From NCBI GenBank assembly GCA_963734085.1, contig CAVTFT010000007.1:186001-250000 (forward strand): a stretch of 64,000 nucleotides of DNA, written 5' to 3'. The stretch comes from CAIWHR01 sp963734085 (GTDB taxonomy: Bacteria > Pseudomonadota > Gammaproteobacteria > Burkholderiales > Casimicrobiaceae). Each line of letters starts with the position of its first letter. The first letter of the stretch is position 1. Under the pieces are notes generated by a model. It saw only the letters and a program-made list of their open reading frames with translations. It was not told where the DNA came from and searched no databases. A program made the position numbers and the translations under genes. This document shows, one piece after another, positions 26,595 through 34,751 of the stretch.

Positions 26595-27299
26595 TCAAGG
26601 GTCGGAAGAAACGTAGCGGATGCGATCGGCAATCGCGGCGAGCGAGGGAACTATACCATCGGCATCGAGGTTTTGCACCGGCAGGCCCTCGTTGTAGCCG
26701 TAAGGCAGGATCAGCACGGGGCAACCCGCCGCGCGCGCCGCCTGCGCATCGTTGCCGGAGTCGCCGACCATCAGCAGCCGGTTCGGCGGCACGCGCAGCA
26801 TCGCCGCTACGTGCAGCAGTTGCGCGGGATCGGGCTTTTTCGCGGCAAGATCATCGCCGCCGACCGCGAGCGCAAAATAGTGCGCGATGTGCGCGCGCTC
26901 GAGATGCGGCCAGACAAAACGCGTCGCCTTGTTGGTGACGACGGCCAGAGGAAAGCCCATCGCCTTCATCCGGTCGAGCCCCTCGATCATCCCGGGGAAC
27001 GGCAGCGTCTCGCGGCCGATGAGTCCCGCATAGTGCGCCTGATAGCGGATCAGCGCGTCGCCGACCTCGCTGTCTTCCAGCGCCTCGGGCGCCACGCCCG
27101 TCGCGTGCGCGAGCGCGCGGCGCACGAGGTTACCGATGCCCTTGCCGACCATCGCGCGCAGCACGTCCTTCTCTACGTTCGGCAATTCGAGCTCGGAGAG
27201 GAGCGCATTCACCGCCGCGGCGAGATCGTGAATCGTGTCGAGCAGCGTGCCGTCGAGATCGAAGGCAACGGCGCTGACGTCGAAGATGCGGTCGGCCAC
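26595..27299 (-). CDS. gph: Phosphoglycolate phosphatase (HAD family)
   Basis: 234 residues. HAD motif I is AFDLDGTLLDT, motif II VVTNKATR, motif III lysine AAKKPDPAQLL and motif IV MVGDSGNDAQAARAAG. The cap after motif I fits Gph. It removes phosphate from 2-phosphoglycolate, mainly after DNA repair or ribulose-bisphosphate oxygenation. The rpe-gph-trpE order is common in proteobacteria. Confidence 0.92.
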   Translation of the reverse strand: MADRIFDVSAVAFDLDGTLLDTIHDLAAAVNALLSELELPNVEKDVLRAMVGKGIGNLVRRALAHATGVAPEALEDSEVGDALIRYQAHYAGLIGRETLPFPGMIEGLDRMKAMGFPLAVVTNKATRFVWPHLERAHIAHYFALAVGGDDLAAKKPDPAQLLHVAAMLRVPPNRLLMVGDSGNDAQAARAAGCPVLILPYGYNEGLPVQNLDADGIVPSLAAIADRIRYVSSDP

Positions 27300-27323
27300 C
27301 AGGTACGCTCCGCCCGCCGTCGG

Positions 27324-28004
27324 CTATCCGGCCTTCGCGAGCTCCGCGCGCATTTTGGCGATCGTGGCGACATAATCGGTCGTGCCGAAGATCGCCGACC
27401 CGGCGACGAACGTGTCGGCGCCCGCCTTCGCCGCCGCTCCAATGTTGTCGATCTTCACACCACCGTCGACCTCGAGCATGATGCTTCGGCCCGTTTTCTT
27501 CTCCAGCGCATCGATCCGCGCCCGCGCGGCGCGCAGCTTGTCGAGCGCCTGCGGGATGAATGACTGTCCGCCAAAGCCGGGATTCACCGACATGATCAGT
27601 ACCAGGTCGAGCTTGTCCAGCGTGTAGTCGAGCCACTCGAGCGGTGTTGCCGGGTTGAACACGAGGCCGGCCTTGCAGCCGCAGTCGTGGATCAGTCCGA
27701 TCGTGCGATCGACATGCTCGGAAGCTTCGGGGTGGAAGCTGATGATCGCCGCGCCCGCCTTGGCGAAATCGGGAACGATCCGGTCCACCGGCTTCACCAT
27801 CAGATGGACGTCGATCGGTATCGTCGCGTGCTTTTTCAGCGCCTCGCAGACCAGCGGACCGATCGTCAGATTGGGAACGTAATGGTTGTCCATCACGTCG
27901 AAATGAATGAGGTCGGCACCGGCGGCGGTGACGGCGCGCACTTCGTCGCCGAGCTGCGCGAAGTCGGCGGACAGCAACGAAGGCGCGATTCGGTAGTCGG
28001 GCAT
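27324..28004 (-). CDS. rpe: Ribulose-phosphate 3-epimerase
   Basis: 226 residues from ATG 28004 (MPDYRIAPSLLSADFAQLGD). Catalytic and metal residues appear in LIHFDVMDNHYVPN and IPIDVHLMV, with LIMSVNPGFGGQSFI near 140 and LEVDGGVK near 178. It interconverts ribulose and xylulose 5-phosphates. Its start is 40 bp from the divergent apaG start. Confidence 0.96.
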   Translation of the reverse strand: MPDYRIAPSLLSADFAQLGDEVRAVTAAGADLIHFDVMDNHYVPNLTIGPLVCEALKKHATIPIDVHLMVKPVDRIVPDFAKAGAAIISFHPEASEHVDRTIGLIHDCGCKAGLVFNPATPLEWLDYTLDKLDLVLIMSVNPGFGGQSFIPQALDKLRAARARIDALEKKTGRSIMLEVDGGVKIDNIGAAAKAGADTFVAGSAIFGTTDYVATIAKMRAELAKAG

Positions 28005-28044
28005 GGCGTTATAATCAGCAGGGCAATGGTGCGGGGCAGGACCG

Positions 28045-28428
28045 ATGGCCGATCCGAAGAAATACGACATCACCGTGGCGGCGAACGCGGCCTACATCGC
28101 CGAGCAATCCGATCCGTCGAAAAACCAGTACGTGTTCGCCTACACGATCACCGTGACCAACACCGGCGGGGTCGCGGCGCAGCTCATCAGCCGCCATTGG
28201 ATCATCACCGATGGCGACCACCACGTCCAGGAAGTTCGCGGACTTGGCGTCGTCGGTCAGCAGCCGCTCCTGAAACCCGGCGAGTCGTTCGAGTATACGA
28301 GCGGTACGCACCTCGCCACGCCCGTGGGCACGATGCGCGGAACGTACCAGATGGTCGCCGAGGACGGCCGCACGTTCGACGCGGCGATTCCGGCGTTCAC
28401 GCTGTCGGTGCCCAGAGTCCTTCATTGA
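28045..28428 (+). CDS. apaG: ApaG (Co2+/Mg2+ efflux-associated) protein
   Basis: 127 residues, single Fn3-like beta domain. Conserved segments YTITVTNTGGVAAQLISRHW, VRGLGVVGQQPLLKPGESF and GTYQMVAEDGRTFD mark ApaG. Molecular role is poorly known. It converges with the small minus-strand gene, overlapping its end by 7 bp. Confidence 0.94.
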   Translation: MADPKKYDITVAANAAYIAEQSDPSKNQYVFAYTITVTNTGGVAAQLISRHWIITDGDHHVQEVRGLGVVGQQPLLKPGESFEYTSGTHLATPVGTMRGTYQMVAEDGRTFDAAIPAFTLSVPRVLH

Positions 28429-28553
28429 CGCGCGTCACCGTCGCGCCGGTCGGGATCGCCCTCCGGCTCGCGGCGCTTCGGCCCCATCGTCCACCACACG
28501 ATGACGACCGCGATCACGAGTGCCACGAGCGCTTCCAGCAAAAACCACCCCAT
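28422..28553 (-). CDS. Small single-pass membrane protein
   Basis: 43 residues: an N-terminal helix MGWFLLEALVALVIAVVIVW then a short basic/acidic tail (RREPEGDPDRRDGD). It looks like a one-pass inner-membrane peptide with a cytoplasmic tail. Its ATG (28551-28553 on the minus strand) shares the tetramer CATG with the mltA start on the plus strand, so the two genes overlap at their first codons. Its end overlaps apaG. I recall short hydrophobic ORFs near apaG in related genomes, which I cannot verify here. Confidence 0.55.
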   Translation of the reverse strand: MGWFLLEALVALVIAVVIVWWTMGPKRREPEGDPDRRDGDARQ

Positions 28554-29781
28554 GACTGCAGCACTCCTTTGCCGGACGCGCGCGCCGCGTCGCATGTGCG
28601 CTGCCGCCGCGTTCGTCCTGCTCGCTGCCGGTTGCGCGACCCGGCCGCCTGAGGCTCCCCCCGCCGCACCGCCCGCGCGACCGTCGCTGCCGGCGACATA
28701 CCACGCCGTCGAGTGGAGCGCGCTGCCCGGCTGGTCCGTCGATCGCGTCCTGGAGGCCTGGCCCGCGTTCCGCGTCGGCTGCGCGGCGCTCGTCAAACCC
28801 GATGCGGCGACGCGCGCCCTGTGGGAGTCCCCGTGCGCCACGGCCGCAACTGTCGACGATCGCGACGCCGATGCCATCCGCGCTTTCTTCGAACGGCATT
28901 TTAGCCCATACCAGGTGATTGCCGCCGACGGCCGCGATTCGGGGACGATCACCGGCTACTACGAACCGCTCCTCGCCGGCAGCACGACGAAGACCGAGCG
29001 CTACACGGTGCCGCTTTATGCGGCGCCCGACGATCTGCTGACGATCGATCTTGGCGCGCTGTATCCCGAGCTGAAGGACAAGCGGCTGCGCGGTCGCGTC
29101 GACGGCAGGAAAGTCGTCCCCTACTGGTCGCGTGCCGAGATCGAAAACGGCAAGGCGCCGGTGGCCGACAAGGTGCTGGTCTACGTCGAGGATCCCGTGG
29201 CCGCGTTTTTTCTCGAGATCCAGGGCTCGGGCCGGGTTGCGCTCGCCGATGGCAGCATCCTGCGCGTCGGCTACGCGGATCAGAACGGTCATCCTTACCG
29301 GTCGATCGCGCGGGTGCTGATCGATCGCGGCGAGATCACCGCCGATCGCGCGTCGATGCAGGGGATCCGCGAATGGGGCCGGCGGCATCCGGACGCGCTG
29401 CCCGCGCTGCTCGACGAAAATCCGAGCTACGTGTTCTTCCGCGTCGTTCCCGCGCCGGCGCGCGGGACGCTGGAAGCGCGGATCGATGGGCCGATCGGCA
29501 CGCTGGGCGTTCCGCTTGCCGCCGGTCGTACGCTTGCAGTCGACACCCGCGCGATCCCGCTCGGCGCGCCGGTGTTCCTCGCGACGACGTCGCCGTCGTC
29601 GACGGCGAAGCTCGAGCGGCTGATGCTGGCGCAGGACACCGGCGGCGCGATCCGCGGCGCATTGCGTGCGGATTACTTCTGGGGCTTCGGTGACGATGCC
29701 GGCCGCGAGGCAGGACGGATGAAACAGGACGGCCGGATGTGGATCCTGTGGCCCAGGGACGCCGGCCCGCCCAGGCCTTAA
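28552..29781 (+). CDS. mltA: Membrane-bound lytic transglycosylase A
   Basis: 409 residues from ATG 28552. Lipoprotein signal ends in lipobox LLAAGC, so it is anchored in the outer membrane. MltA motifs: TGYYEPLLAGS, FFLEIQGSGRVALADGS and the double-psi barrel with LAQDTGGAIRGALRADYFWG, where the Asp in AQDTG is catalytic. It cleaves peptidoglycan to 1,6-anhydromuropeptides. It converges with lipA, overlapping by 4 bp. The start choice depends on the lipobox distance. Confidence 0.95.
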   Translation: MTAALLCRTRAPRRMCAAAAFVLLAAGCATRPPEAPPAAPPARPSLPATYHAVEWSALPGWSVDRVLEAWPAFRVGCAALVKPDAATRALWESPCATAATVDDRDADAIRAFFERHFSPYQVIAADGRDSGTITGYYEPLLAGSTTKTERYTVPLYAAPDDLLTIDLGALYPELKDKRLRGRVDGRKVVPYWSRAEIENGKAPVADKVLVYVEDPVAAFFLEIQGSGRVALADGSILRVGYADQNGHPYRSIARVLIDRGEITADRASMQGIREWGRRHPDALPALLDENPSYVFFRVVPAPARGTLEARIDGPIGTLGVPLAAGRTLAVDTRAIPLGAPVFLATTSPSSTAKLERLMLAQDTGGAIRGALRADYFWGFGDDAGREAGRMKQDGRMWILWPRDAGPPRP

Positions 29782-30758
29782 CGCCCACCTCCGCCGAGCA
29801 CGTCTTCGGCCTGATGATCCGCGTGATACGACGAGCGCACCAGCGCCCCCACGGCTGCATGCCGGAACCCCATCGCGTAGGCCTCGCGTTCGAATTCGCG
29901 GAAGACGTCCGGGTGCACGTAGCGGCGCACCGGGAGGTGACCTGCAGTGGGTTGCAGATACTGGCCGATCGTCAGCATGTTGATGCCGTGCGCGCGCATC
30001 TCGCGCATCACGGCGAGAATTTCGTCGTCGGTCTCGCCGAGCCCGACCATCAGTCCGGATTTGGTCGGAATGTCCGGGAAGTGGCGCTTGAATTCCCGGA
30101 GCAGGCGGAGCGAGTGCGCATAATCCGAACCCGGCCGCGCTTCCCGGTACAACCGTGGCACCGTCTCGAGATTGTGATTCATGACGTCGGGCGGCGCCGC
30201 AGCGAGGACGTCGAGCGCGCGCTCGAGCCTCCCGCGGAAGTCCGGAACGAGCACCTCGATCCGCGTCGCCGGCGAAAGCCCGCGCACCGCGCGAATGCAG
30301 TCGACGAAGTGCTGCGCGCCGCCGTCGCGCAGGTCGTCGCGGTCCACGCTCGTGATCACGACGTAGCTCAAGCGAAGCGCCGCGATCGTCTGTGCGAGAT
30401 TCGCGGGCTCGTCGGCGTCGAGCGGCAGCGGGCGGCCGTGCCCGACGTCGCAGAACGGGCACCGTCGCGTGCAGACGTCGCCCATGATCATGAACGTCGC
30501 GGTGCCCTTGCCGAAGCATTCACCGATGTTCGGGCAGGAAGCCTCTTCGCAGACCGTGTGCAGCCGATGGTCGCGCAGGATCTTCTTGATTTCGTGGAAG
30601 CGCGGCGACGACGCGGCGCGCACGCGAATCCACTCGGGCTTTTTGAGGCGCTCCGCCGCAACGACCTTGATGGGAATGCGCGCGGTCTTCGCCGCGCCGG
30701 TCTGCTTGTCGCCGGCGGCGAGCGGCGAAACGAGTTCCGACGGTGTGTAGACCGTCAT
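29778..30758 (-). CDS. lipA: Lipoyl synthase (radical SAM)
   Basis: 326 residues. Auxiliary cluster CEEASCPNIGEC near 90 and radical-SAM cluster CTRRCPFC near 117, plus the terminal RSSYHA serine ligand. It inserts two sulfurs into octanoyl groups on GcvH and 2-oxoacid dehydrogenases. Its ATG overlaps the lipB stop (ATGA), so the pair is coupled. GcvH in this window is a likely substrate. Confidence 0.97.
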   Translation of the reverse strand: MTVYTPSELVSPLAAGDKQTGAAKTARIPIKVVAAERLKKPEWIRVRAASSPRFHEIKKILRDHRLHTVCEEASCPNIGECFGKGTATFMIMGDVCTRRCPFCDVGHGRPLPLDADEPANLAQTIAALRLSYVVITSVDRDDLRDGGAQHFVDCIRAVRGLSPATRIEVLVPDFRGRLERALDVLAAAPPDVMNHNLETVPRLYREARPGSDYAHSLRLLREFKRHFPDIPTKSGLMVGLGETDDEILAVMREMRAHGINMLTIGQYLQPTAGHLPVRRYVHPDVFREFEREAYAMGFRHAAVGALVRSSYHADHQAEDVLGGGGR

Positions 30759-31501
30759 GAGCGACCTCCGCGCCGACTAACGACAATCGAAGGATCGAGG
30801 TGTCGGTCGCCGCAATCGCTCGGGGACGCGCCCTTCGGGCCTTGGCTTACGCCCCCCTCGCTCATCCGTCCCGCAAGCCGCGCGGCAAGGATCGGGGCGA
30901 GCTCGGCGCCCGCTTGCTCGACGGTCCGCGCGATGCCGAGGTCACGAAGTTGCGTCACGGCGAGGCCCTTGTAGCCGCACGGGTCGATGTCGGCAAACGG
31001 CGCGAGGTCCATCGCGACATTGAATGCGAGCCCGTGGTAGGTGCAGCCGTTGCGCACGCGCAGGCCCAGCGCCGCGATCTTCGCTTCACCGCCGGCGGTC
31101 ATCACGTAAACGCCCGGTGCCGAGGGCTTGCCGTACGCGCGAATGTCCATGGCATCGAGCCATCGTACCACGCTCGTCTCGATCTCCCGGACCATCGCGC
31201 GAATGCCGAGGCCTCGGCGCTTCAAGTCGAACAGCAAATACGCGACGAGCTGTCCGGGACCGTGGTAGGTGATCTGACCACCGCGATCGACCTTGATCGC
31301 GGGAATCCCGTTGTCGCGCAGCAGGTGCTCGCGTCGCCCTGCCAGTCCCAGCGTGTAGACCGCGGGATGCTCGGTGAGCCAGATTTCGTCGGGCGTAGTG
31401 GTGCCGCGCGTGGCGGTGAACGCCTGCATCGCGCGCCAGGTCGCCTCGTACTCGGTCCGGCCGAGCGAGCGAATCGCAACATCTTCGCAGCATGGCGCCA
31501 T
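30755..31501 (-). CDS. lipB: Octanoyltransferase LipB
   Basis: 248 residues from ATG 31501. Catalytic C175 in DPCGYKGLAV and K141 in AKIAALGLRVRNGCTYHGLA are present, with the motif DRGGQITYHGPGQLV. It moves octanoate from ACP to lipoyl domains, which LipA then sulfurates. Ten bp after the DUF493 gene, giving the usual ybeD-lipB-lipA order. Confidence 0.96.
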   Translation of the reverse strand: MAPCCEDVAIRSLGRTEYEATWRAMQAFTATRGTTTPDEIWLTEHPAVYTLGLAGRREHLLRDNGIPAIKVDRGGQITYHGPGQLVAYLLFDLKRRGLGIRAMVREIETSVVRWLDAMDIRAYGKPSAPGVYVMTAGGEAKIAALGLRVRNGCTYHGLAFNVAMDLAPFADIDPCGYKGLAVTQLRDLGIARTVEQAGAELAPILAARLAGRMSEGGVSQGPKGASPSDCGDRHLDPSIVVSRRGGRS

Positions 31502-31511
31502 CAAACGAGCG

Positions 31512-31793
31512 TCACAGCACCATCGTGACCATCGGATGCGATGTGAGATCGCGATAGAGGTTGTCGAGTTGCTCGCGCGAGGTCGCCTGGATCGTCGCCG
31601 TGACCGAAAGGTAGTTGCCGGCGCGGGACGCCCTCATCTCCAGCGTCGCCGGATCGAAATCGGGCGCGTGTTTGCGGACGACGGTCACGATTGCCTGCGC
31701 GAAGCCGTCCTGCGTGCGCCCCATCACCTTGATCGGAAACGCGCAAGGAAATTGGAGCAGCGATTCTTGGGCTTCGGGAGGAACGATCGGCAT
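31512..31793 (-). CDS. DUF493 (YbeD-like) protein
   Basis: 93 residues from ATG 31793, which has GGAG upstream; ATG 31817 is an alternative. ACT-like alpha/beta fold with QFPCAFPIKVMGRTQDGF and LSVTATIQATSREQLDNLYR, the family signature. It may regulate lipoate synthesis, inferred from constant linkage with lipB. Confidence 0.88.
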   Translation of the reverse strand: MPIVPPEAQESLLQFPCAFPIKVMGRTQDGFAQAIVTVVRKHAPDFDPATLEMRASRAGNYLSVTATIQATSREQLDNLYRDLTSHPMVTMVL

Positions 31794-31879
31794 GGGCACT
31801 CCGGAAATGCCGAACATGGGGGCGATGCAGCGCGCGGGCAAGCCCGCAGTACGCTTTCCGGCCTCTAATGCAAGCGCCG

Positions 31880-33106
31880 CTAACCGCCGCCGCGCGGATA
31901 CATGTAGTCCCGCGTCAGCGGATGCGGCAGGCGCCCGTCCGGAAGCGGCTTGCCGGCGAGCAGTTGCCACAACGACAGCCAGCCGCGCTCGAATGCGTGC
32001 GCCGAGCCCGCGAGATAGACGCGCCACACGCGGAATCGTTCCTCGCCGACGGCCGCCCGCGCCGAGTCGGCGTTCGCCTCGAGCCCGTCGAGCCAATGCC
32101 ACAGCGTCTTCGCGTAATGCTCGCGCAACGCTTCGGCGTCGATCAGCTCCAGGCCCTCGCGCGCGAGCCCTTCGATGACCGTCTGGACGTGTGCAAGCTG
32201 GCCCCCGGGAAAGACGTATTCCTCGACAAAATCACCGATGCCGCTGCCGAGGGCGTCGGCGCCGAGCACGTTGTGCGTGATGCCGTGGTTCAGCACGAAG
32301 CCGCCAGGCGCAAGAACGCGATAGATCTTGCCGAAATACGCCGGGTAGCGGCGCACGCCGACGTGCTCGAACATGCCGATGCTCGATATCTTGTCGTAGA
32401 GGACATCCTCCGGAAGGTCGAGATAGTCGCGCAACTCGACCTTGACACGGCCTTCGAGTCCGCGCGCCGCGATCTCCCGCTCGACGTGCTCGAACTGATG
32501 CTGCGACAGCGTGATGCCGGTCGCCGTGACGCCGTAGTGTTGCGCGGCCCAGAAGATCAGTCCGCCCCAGCCGCAGCCGATGTCGAGAAACGATTCGCCG
32601 GGTTTCAGCATCAGCTTGCGACAGACGTGGTCGAGCTTGGCCGCCTGGGCGTCGTCGAGCGTGTCGCCGTCGGTGCGGAAATAGGCGCACGAATAGACCA
32701 TCCTCGAATCGAGCCAGAGCCGGTAGAAGGCGTCCGAGACGTCGTAGTGATGCTGGATGTTGGTCTTGTTGCTGCGATGCTGGTGGAGGAATGTCCGCAG
32801 GCGGGCGCGCGCGGATTCGCGTCCATGCGCGATCGCCCCGACCATCGACTCGGCGACGTCGAGCACGCGCCGCGTGCTGCCGGTGAAATCGATGTCGCAG
32901 CGAACGTAGGCGCGGGCAAGATTGCCCAGCACAGGGGACGCGAGCGCCTTCAAGCCTCGCCAGGTGCGGGCGACGATCTCGATATCGGCGTCGGACGACA
33001 GCGGTACCCGGCCGCCGTCCGGCAGCACCAGCACGACCGGCAGGCTGCGGCCCTGGTAGCGGCTCGCGATGATCTTCTGCAGCGATTCGGACATCGGCGC
33101 GGCCAT
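31880..33106 (-). CDS. Cyclopropane-fatty-acyl-phospholipid synthase
   Basis: 408 residues from ATG 33106. An N-terminal lipid-associated domain (about 1-105) is followed by NIQHHYDVSDAFYRLWLD and YSCAYF near 120-145, SAM site FLDIGCGWGGLIFWAAQHYG near 175 and SIGMFEHVG near 245. These fit the Cfa/CmaS family that adds methylene or methyl groups to unsaturated lipids. It stands divergent from a flavin reductase gene and lies between dat and the lip genes, which are often adjacent elsewhere. Confidence 0.92.
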   Translation of the reverse strand: MAAPMSESLQKIIASRYQGRSLPVVLVLPDGGRVPLSSDADIEIVARTWRGLKALASPVLGNLARAYVRCDIDFTGSTRRVLDVAESMVGAIAHGRESARARLRTFLHQHRSNKTNIQHHYDVSDAFYRLWLDSRMVYSCAYFRTDGDTLDDAQAAKLDHVCRKLMLKPGESFLDIGCGWGGLIFWAAQHYGVTATGITLSQHQFEHVEREIAARGLEGRVKVELRDYLDLPEDVLYDKISSIGMFEHVGVRRYPAYFGKIYRVLAPGGFVLNHGITHNVLGADALGSGIGDFVEEYVFPGGQLAHVQTVIEGLAREGLELIDAEALREHYAKTLWHWLDGLEANADSARAAVGEERFRVWRVYLAGSAHAFERGWLSLWQLLAGKPLPDGRLPHPLTRDYMYPRGGG

Positions 33107-33287
33107 GGGAGGTACCTCGCGGCTGCGGGCCGGCGGGGCCCGACGGGCCCGTCCGCGAAGTTCGTCATATTCTAGCGAGATCGCGGGAAATCGGGGAGCC
33201 GCAGGCAAGCGGCACCTTTTGACAGGCCGCCCCCCGCTGCTACCATCGCCACTTTCCCCCGTCGCCCGCTGCCGGGCGCCCTTCTCT

Positions 33288-33812
33288 TTGTCCAAGCCCC
33301 ACGCCCGCGACGACGCGGGCACTCCGGCGCGCGCTCCCACCGAACGGCAGTTCCGAGACGCGCTCGCCCAGTTCGCCACCGGCGTCACCGTGATTTGCGT
33401 GCGCAGGGCGGACGGCCGTTATGTCGGCTTTACCGCGAACTCGTTCAATTCCGTATCGCTCGACCCGCCGCTCGTCGTGTGGAGCTTGAGCCGGCACGCG
33501 GAGAACCTCGCGGCATTCCAGTCGGCGCAGCGCTACGCGATCAACGTGCTGGCGGGCGACCAGGTCGAGCTCGCGCGACGCTTTTCCCGACCGCACGCCG
33601 ACCGCTTCGCCGGCGTGCCGTACCGCCTGGGCGCCGCCGACGCGCCGTTGATCGAAGGCTGCGTCGCGTGGTTCGAATGCCGGCATCACGCGCAGCACCA
33701 TGCGGGCGATCACGTGCTGTTCATCGGCGAAGTCGAAACCTGCGAACGCCGAAGCGGCACCGCACTCGTGTTCCATCACAGCCGCTACGGCTCGACGCAT
33801 CCGCTCGACTAG
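33288..33812 (+). CDS. Flavin reductase-like domain protein
   Basis: About 174 residues from TTG 33288; no ATG fits without running into the cfa start, so the start is uncertain. Signature FRDALAQFATGVTVICVRRA, then GFTANSFNSVSLDPPLVVWS (FMN-binding split barrel) and the C-terminal HHSRYGSTH. Such enzymes reduce FMN/FAD with NAD(P)H for partner monooxygenases. No monooxygenase is nearby. It converges with dat, overlapping by 4 bp. Confidence 0.85.
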   Translation: MSKPHARDDAGTPARAPTERQFRDALAQFATGVTVICVRRADGRYVGFTANSFNSVSLDPPLVVWSLSRHAENLAAFQSAQRYAINVLAGDQVELARRFSRPHADRFAGVPYRLGAADAPLIEGCVAWFECRHHAQHHAGDHVLFIGEVETCERRSGTALVFHHSRYGSTHPLD

Positions 33813-34651
33813 CGCGCCCCGGGCTTGTGCTGCTGGAACAGCGTGTGCATGGTGCGGAACATCGGGCCGGGCGCACCGTTCGCAAAAGGTCGCCCGTCGA
33901 GTGTGGTCACGGCAAGCACTTCTTTCGTCGACGAGGATAGCCACATCTCGTCGGCGGCGAGCGCTTCCGCTTTCGCCACGGGCCGCATGTCGAACGGCAG
34001 CCCCGCCTCGCGCGCGAACTCTTCGGCCGCGTCGTAGGTGATGCCCGGAAGGATCAGGTTGTCCTTCGGCGGCGCAACGATTCGGCCGCCGATGACGACG
34101 AGCACGTTCGACGCGGACGCTTCGGTGAGCCAGCCGTCGCGGAACATCACCGTCTCGACGGCGCCAGAATCCGCGGCGAGTTGGCGCATCAGCACGTTGC
34201 CGACAAGCGAAATGGTCTTCAAATCGCAGCGCCGCCAGCGATTGTCCTCGGCGGTCACGGCGGCGACGCCCCGCTCGACCTGCTCGGTCGTGGGCGTCGC
34301 GAGCGGATTGCTCATCATGAACACCGTCGGCGGGACGCCCTGCGGAAACGCGTGATCGCGCTTGGCCACGCCGCGCGTCACCTGCAGGTAGACGCCCTGA
34401 TCGGCGAACGACTGGCGCGCGATCAGCTCGCCGATGATCGACGCCCATTCCGTCGCCGCATGCGGGTTCGGCAGGCGGATGCCGTCGAGGCTGCGCTGCA
34501 GGCGCGCGAGGTGCTGCGTCATCCGGAACGGTGTGCGCTGATAGACCGGGATCAGCTCGTAGACGCCGTCGCCGTAGATGAAGCCGCGGTCCAGCACCGG
34601 AATCTTCGCCTCGGCGAGGGGGAGAAACTGCCCGTTGAGGTAGACGGTCAT
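33809..34651 (-). CDS. D-amino acid aminotransferase
   Basis: 280 residues, fold-type IV PLP enzyme. LDRGFIYGDGVYELIPVYQ near 20, PLP lysine in RCDLKTISLVGNVLM near 147 and TEASASNVLVV near 178. Branch position (D-amino acid rather than branched-chain) follows from the length and from the neighbouring dacC, the order seen in Betaproteobacteria. It would make D-Glu/D-Ala from keto acids. Confidence 0.88.
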   Translation of the reverse strand: MTVYLNGQFLPLAEAKIPVLDRGFIYGDGVYELIPVYQRTPFRMTQHLARLQRSLDGIRLPNPHAATEWASIIGELIARQSFADQGVYLQVTRGVAKRDHAFPQGVPPTVFMMSNPLATPTTEQVERGVAAVTAEDNRWRRCDLKTISLVGNVLMRQLAADSGAVETVMFRDGWLTEASASNVLVVIGGRIVAPPKDNLILPGITYDAAEEFAREAGLPFDMRPVAKAEALAADEMWLSSSTKEVLAVTTLDGRPFANGAPGPMFRTMHTLFQQHKPGAR

Positions 34652-34670
34652 CGGGTGCTTTCGGAAGAAG

Positions 34671-34745
34671 CGCTCCGCGCGCGCCGGGCCGCCCCAAGCG
34701 CGCGGAGCCCCCTGGGGCGAGGCGAACGAAGCTCGCTTCGGGGGG
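34671..34745. repeat. GC-rich palindromic intergenic repeat
   Basis: Between dat and dacC lie gggccgccccaagcgcgcgg and ccccctggggcgaggcgaac, ending in gaagctcgcttcgggggg with a gaagc/gcttc stem. I recall similar GGGCCGCCCCAAG...CCCCCT repeats scattered through Burkholderiales genomes. Only one copy is in the window, so repetition is from memory. Confidence 0.4.
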
Positions 34746-34751
34746 ATCTCA

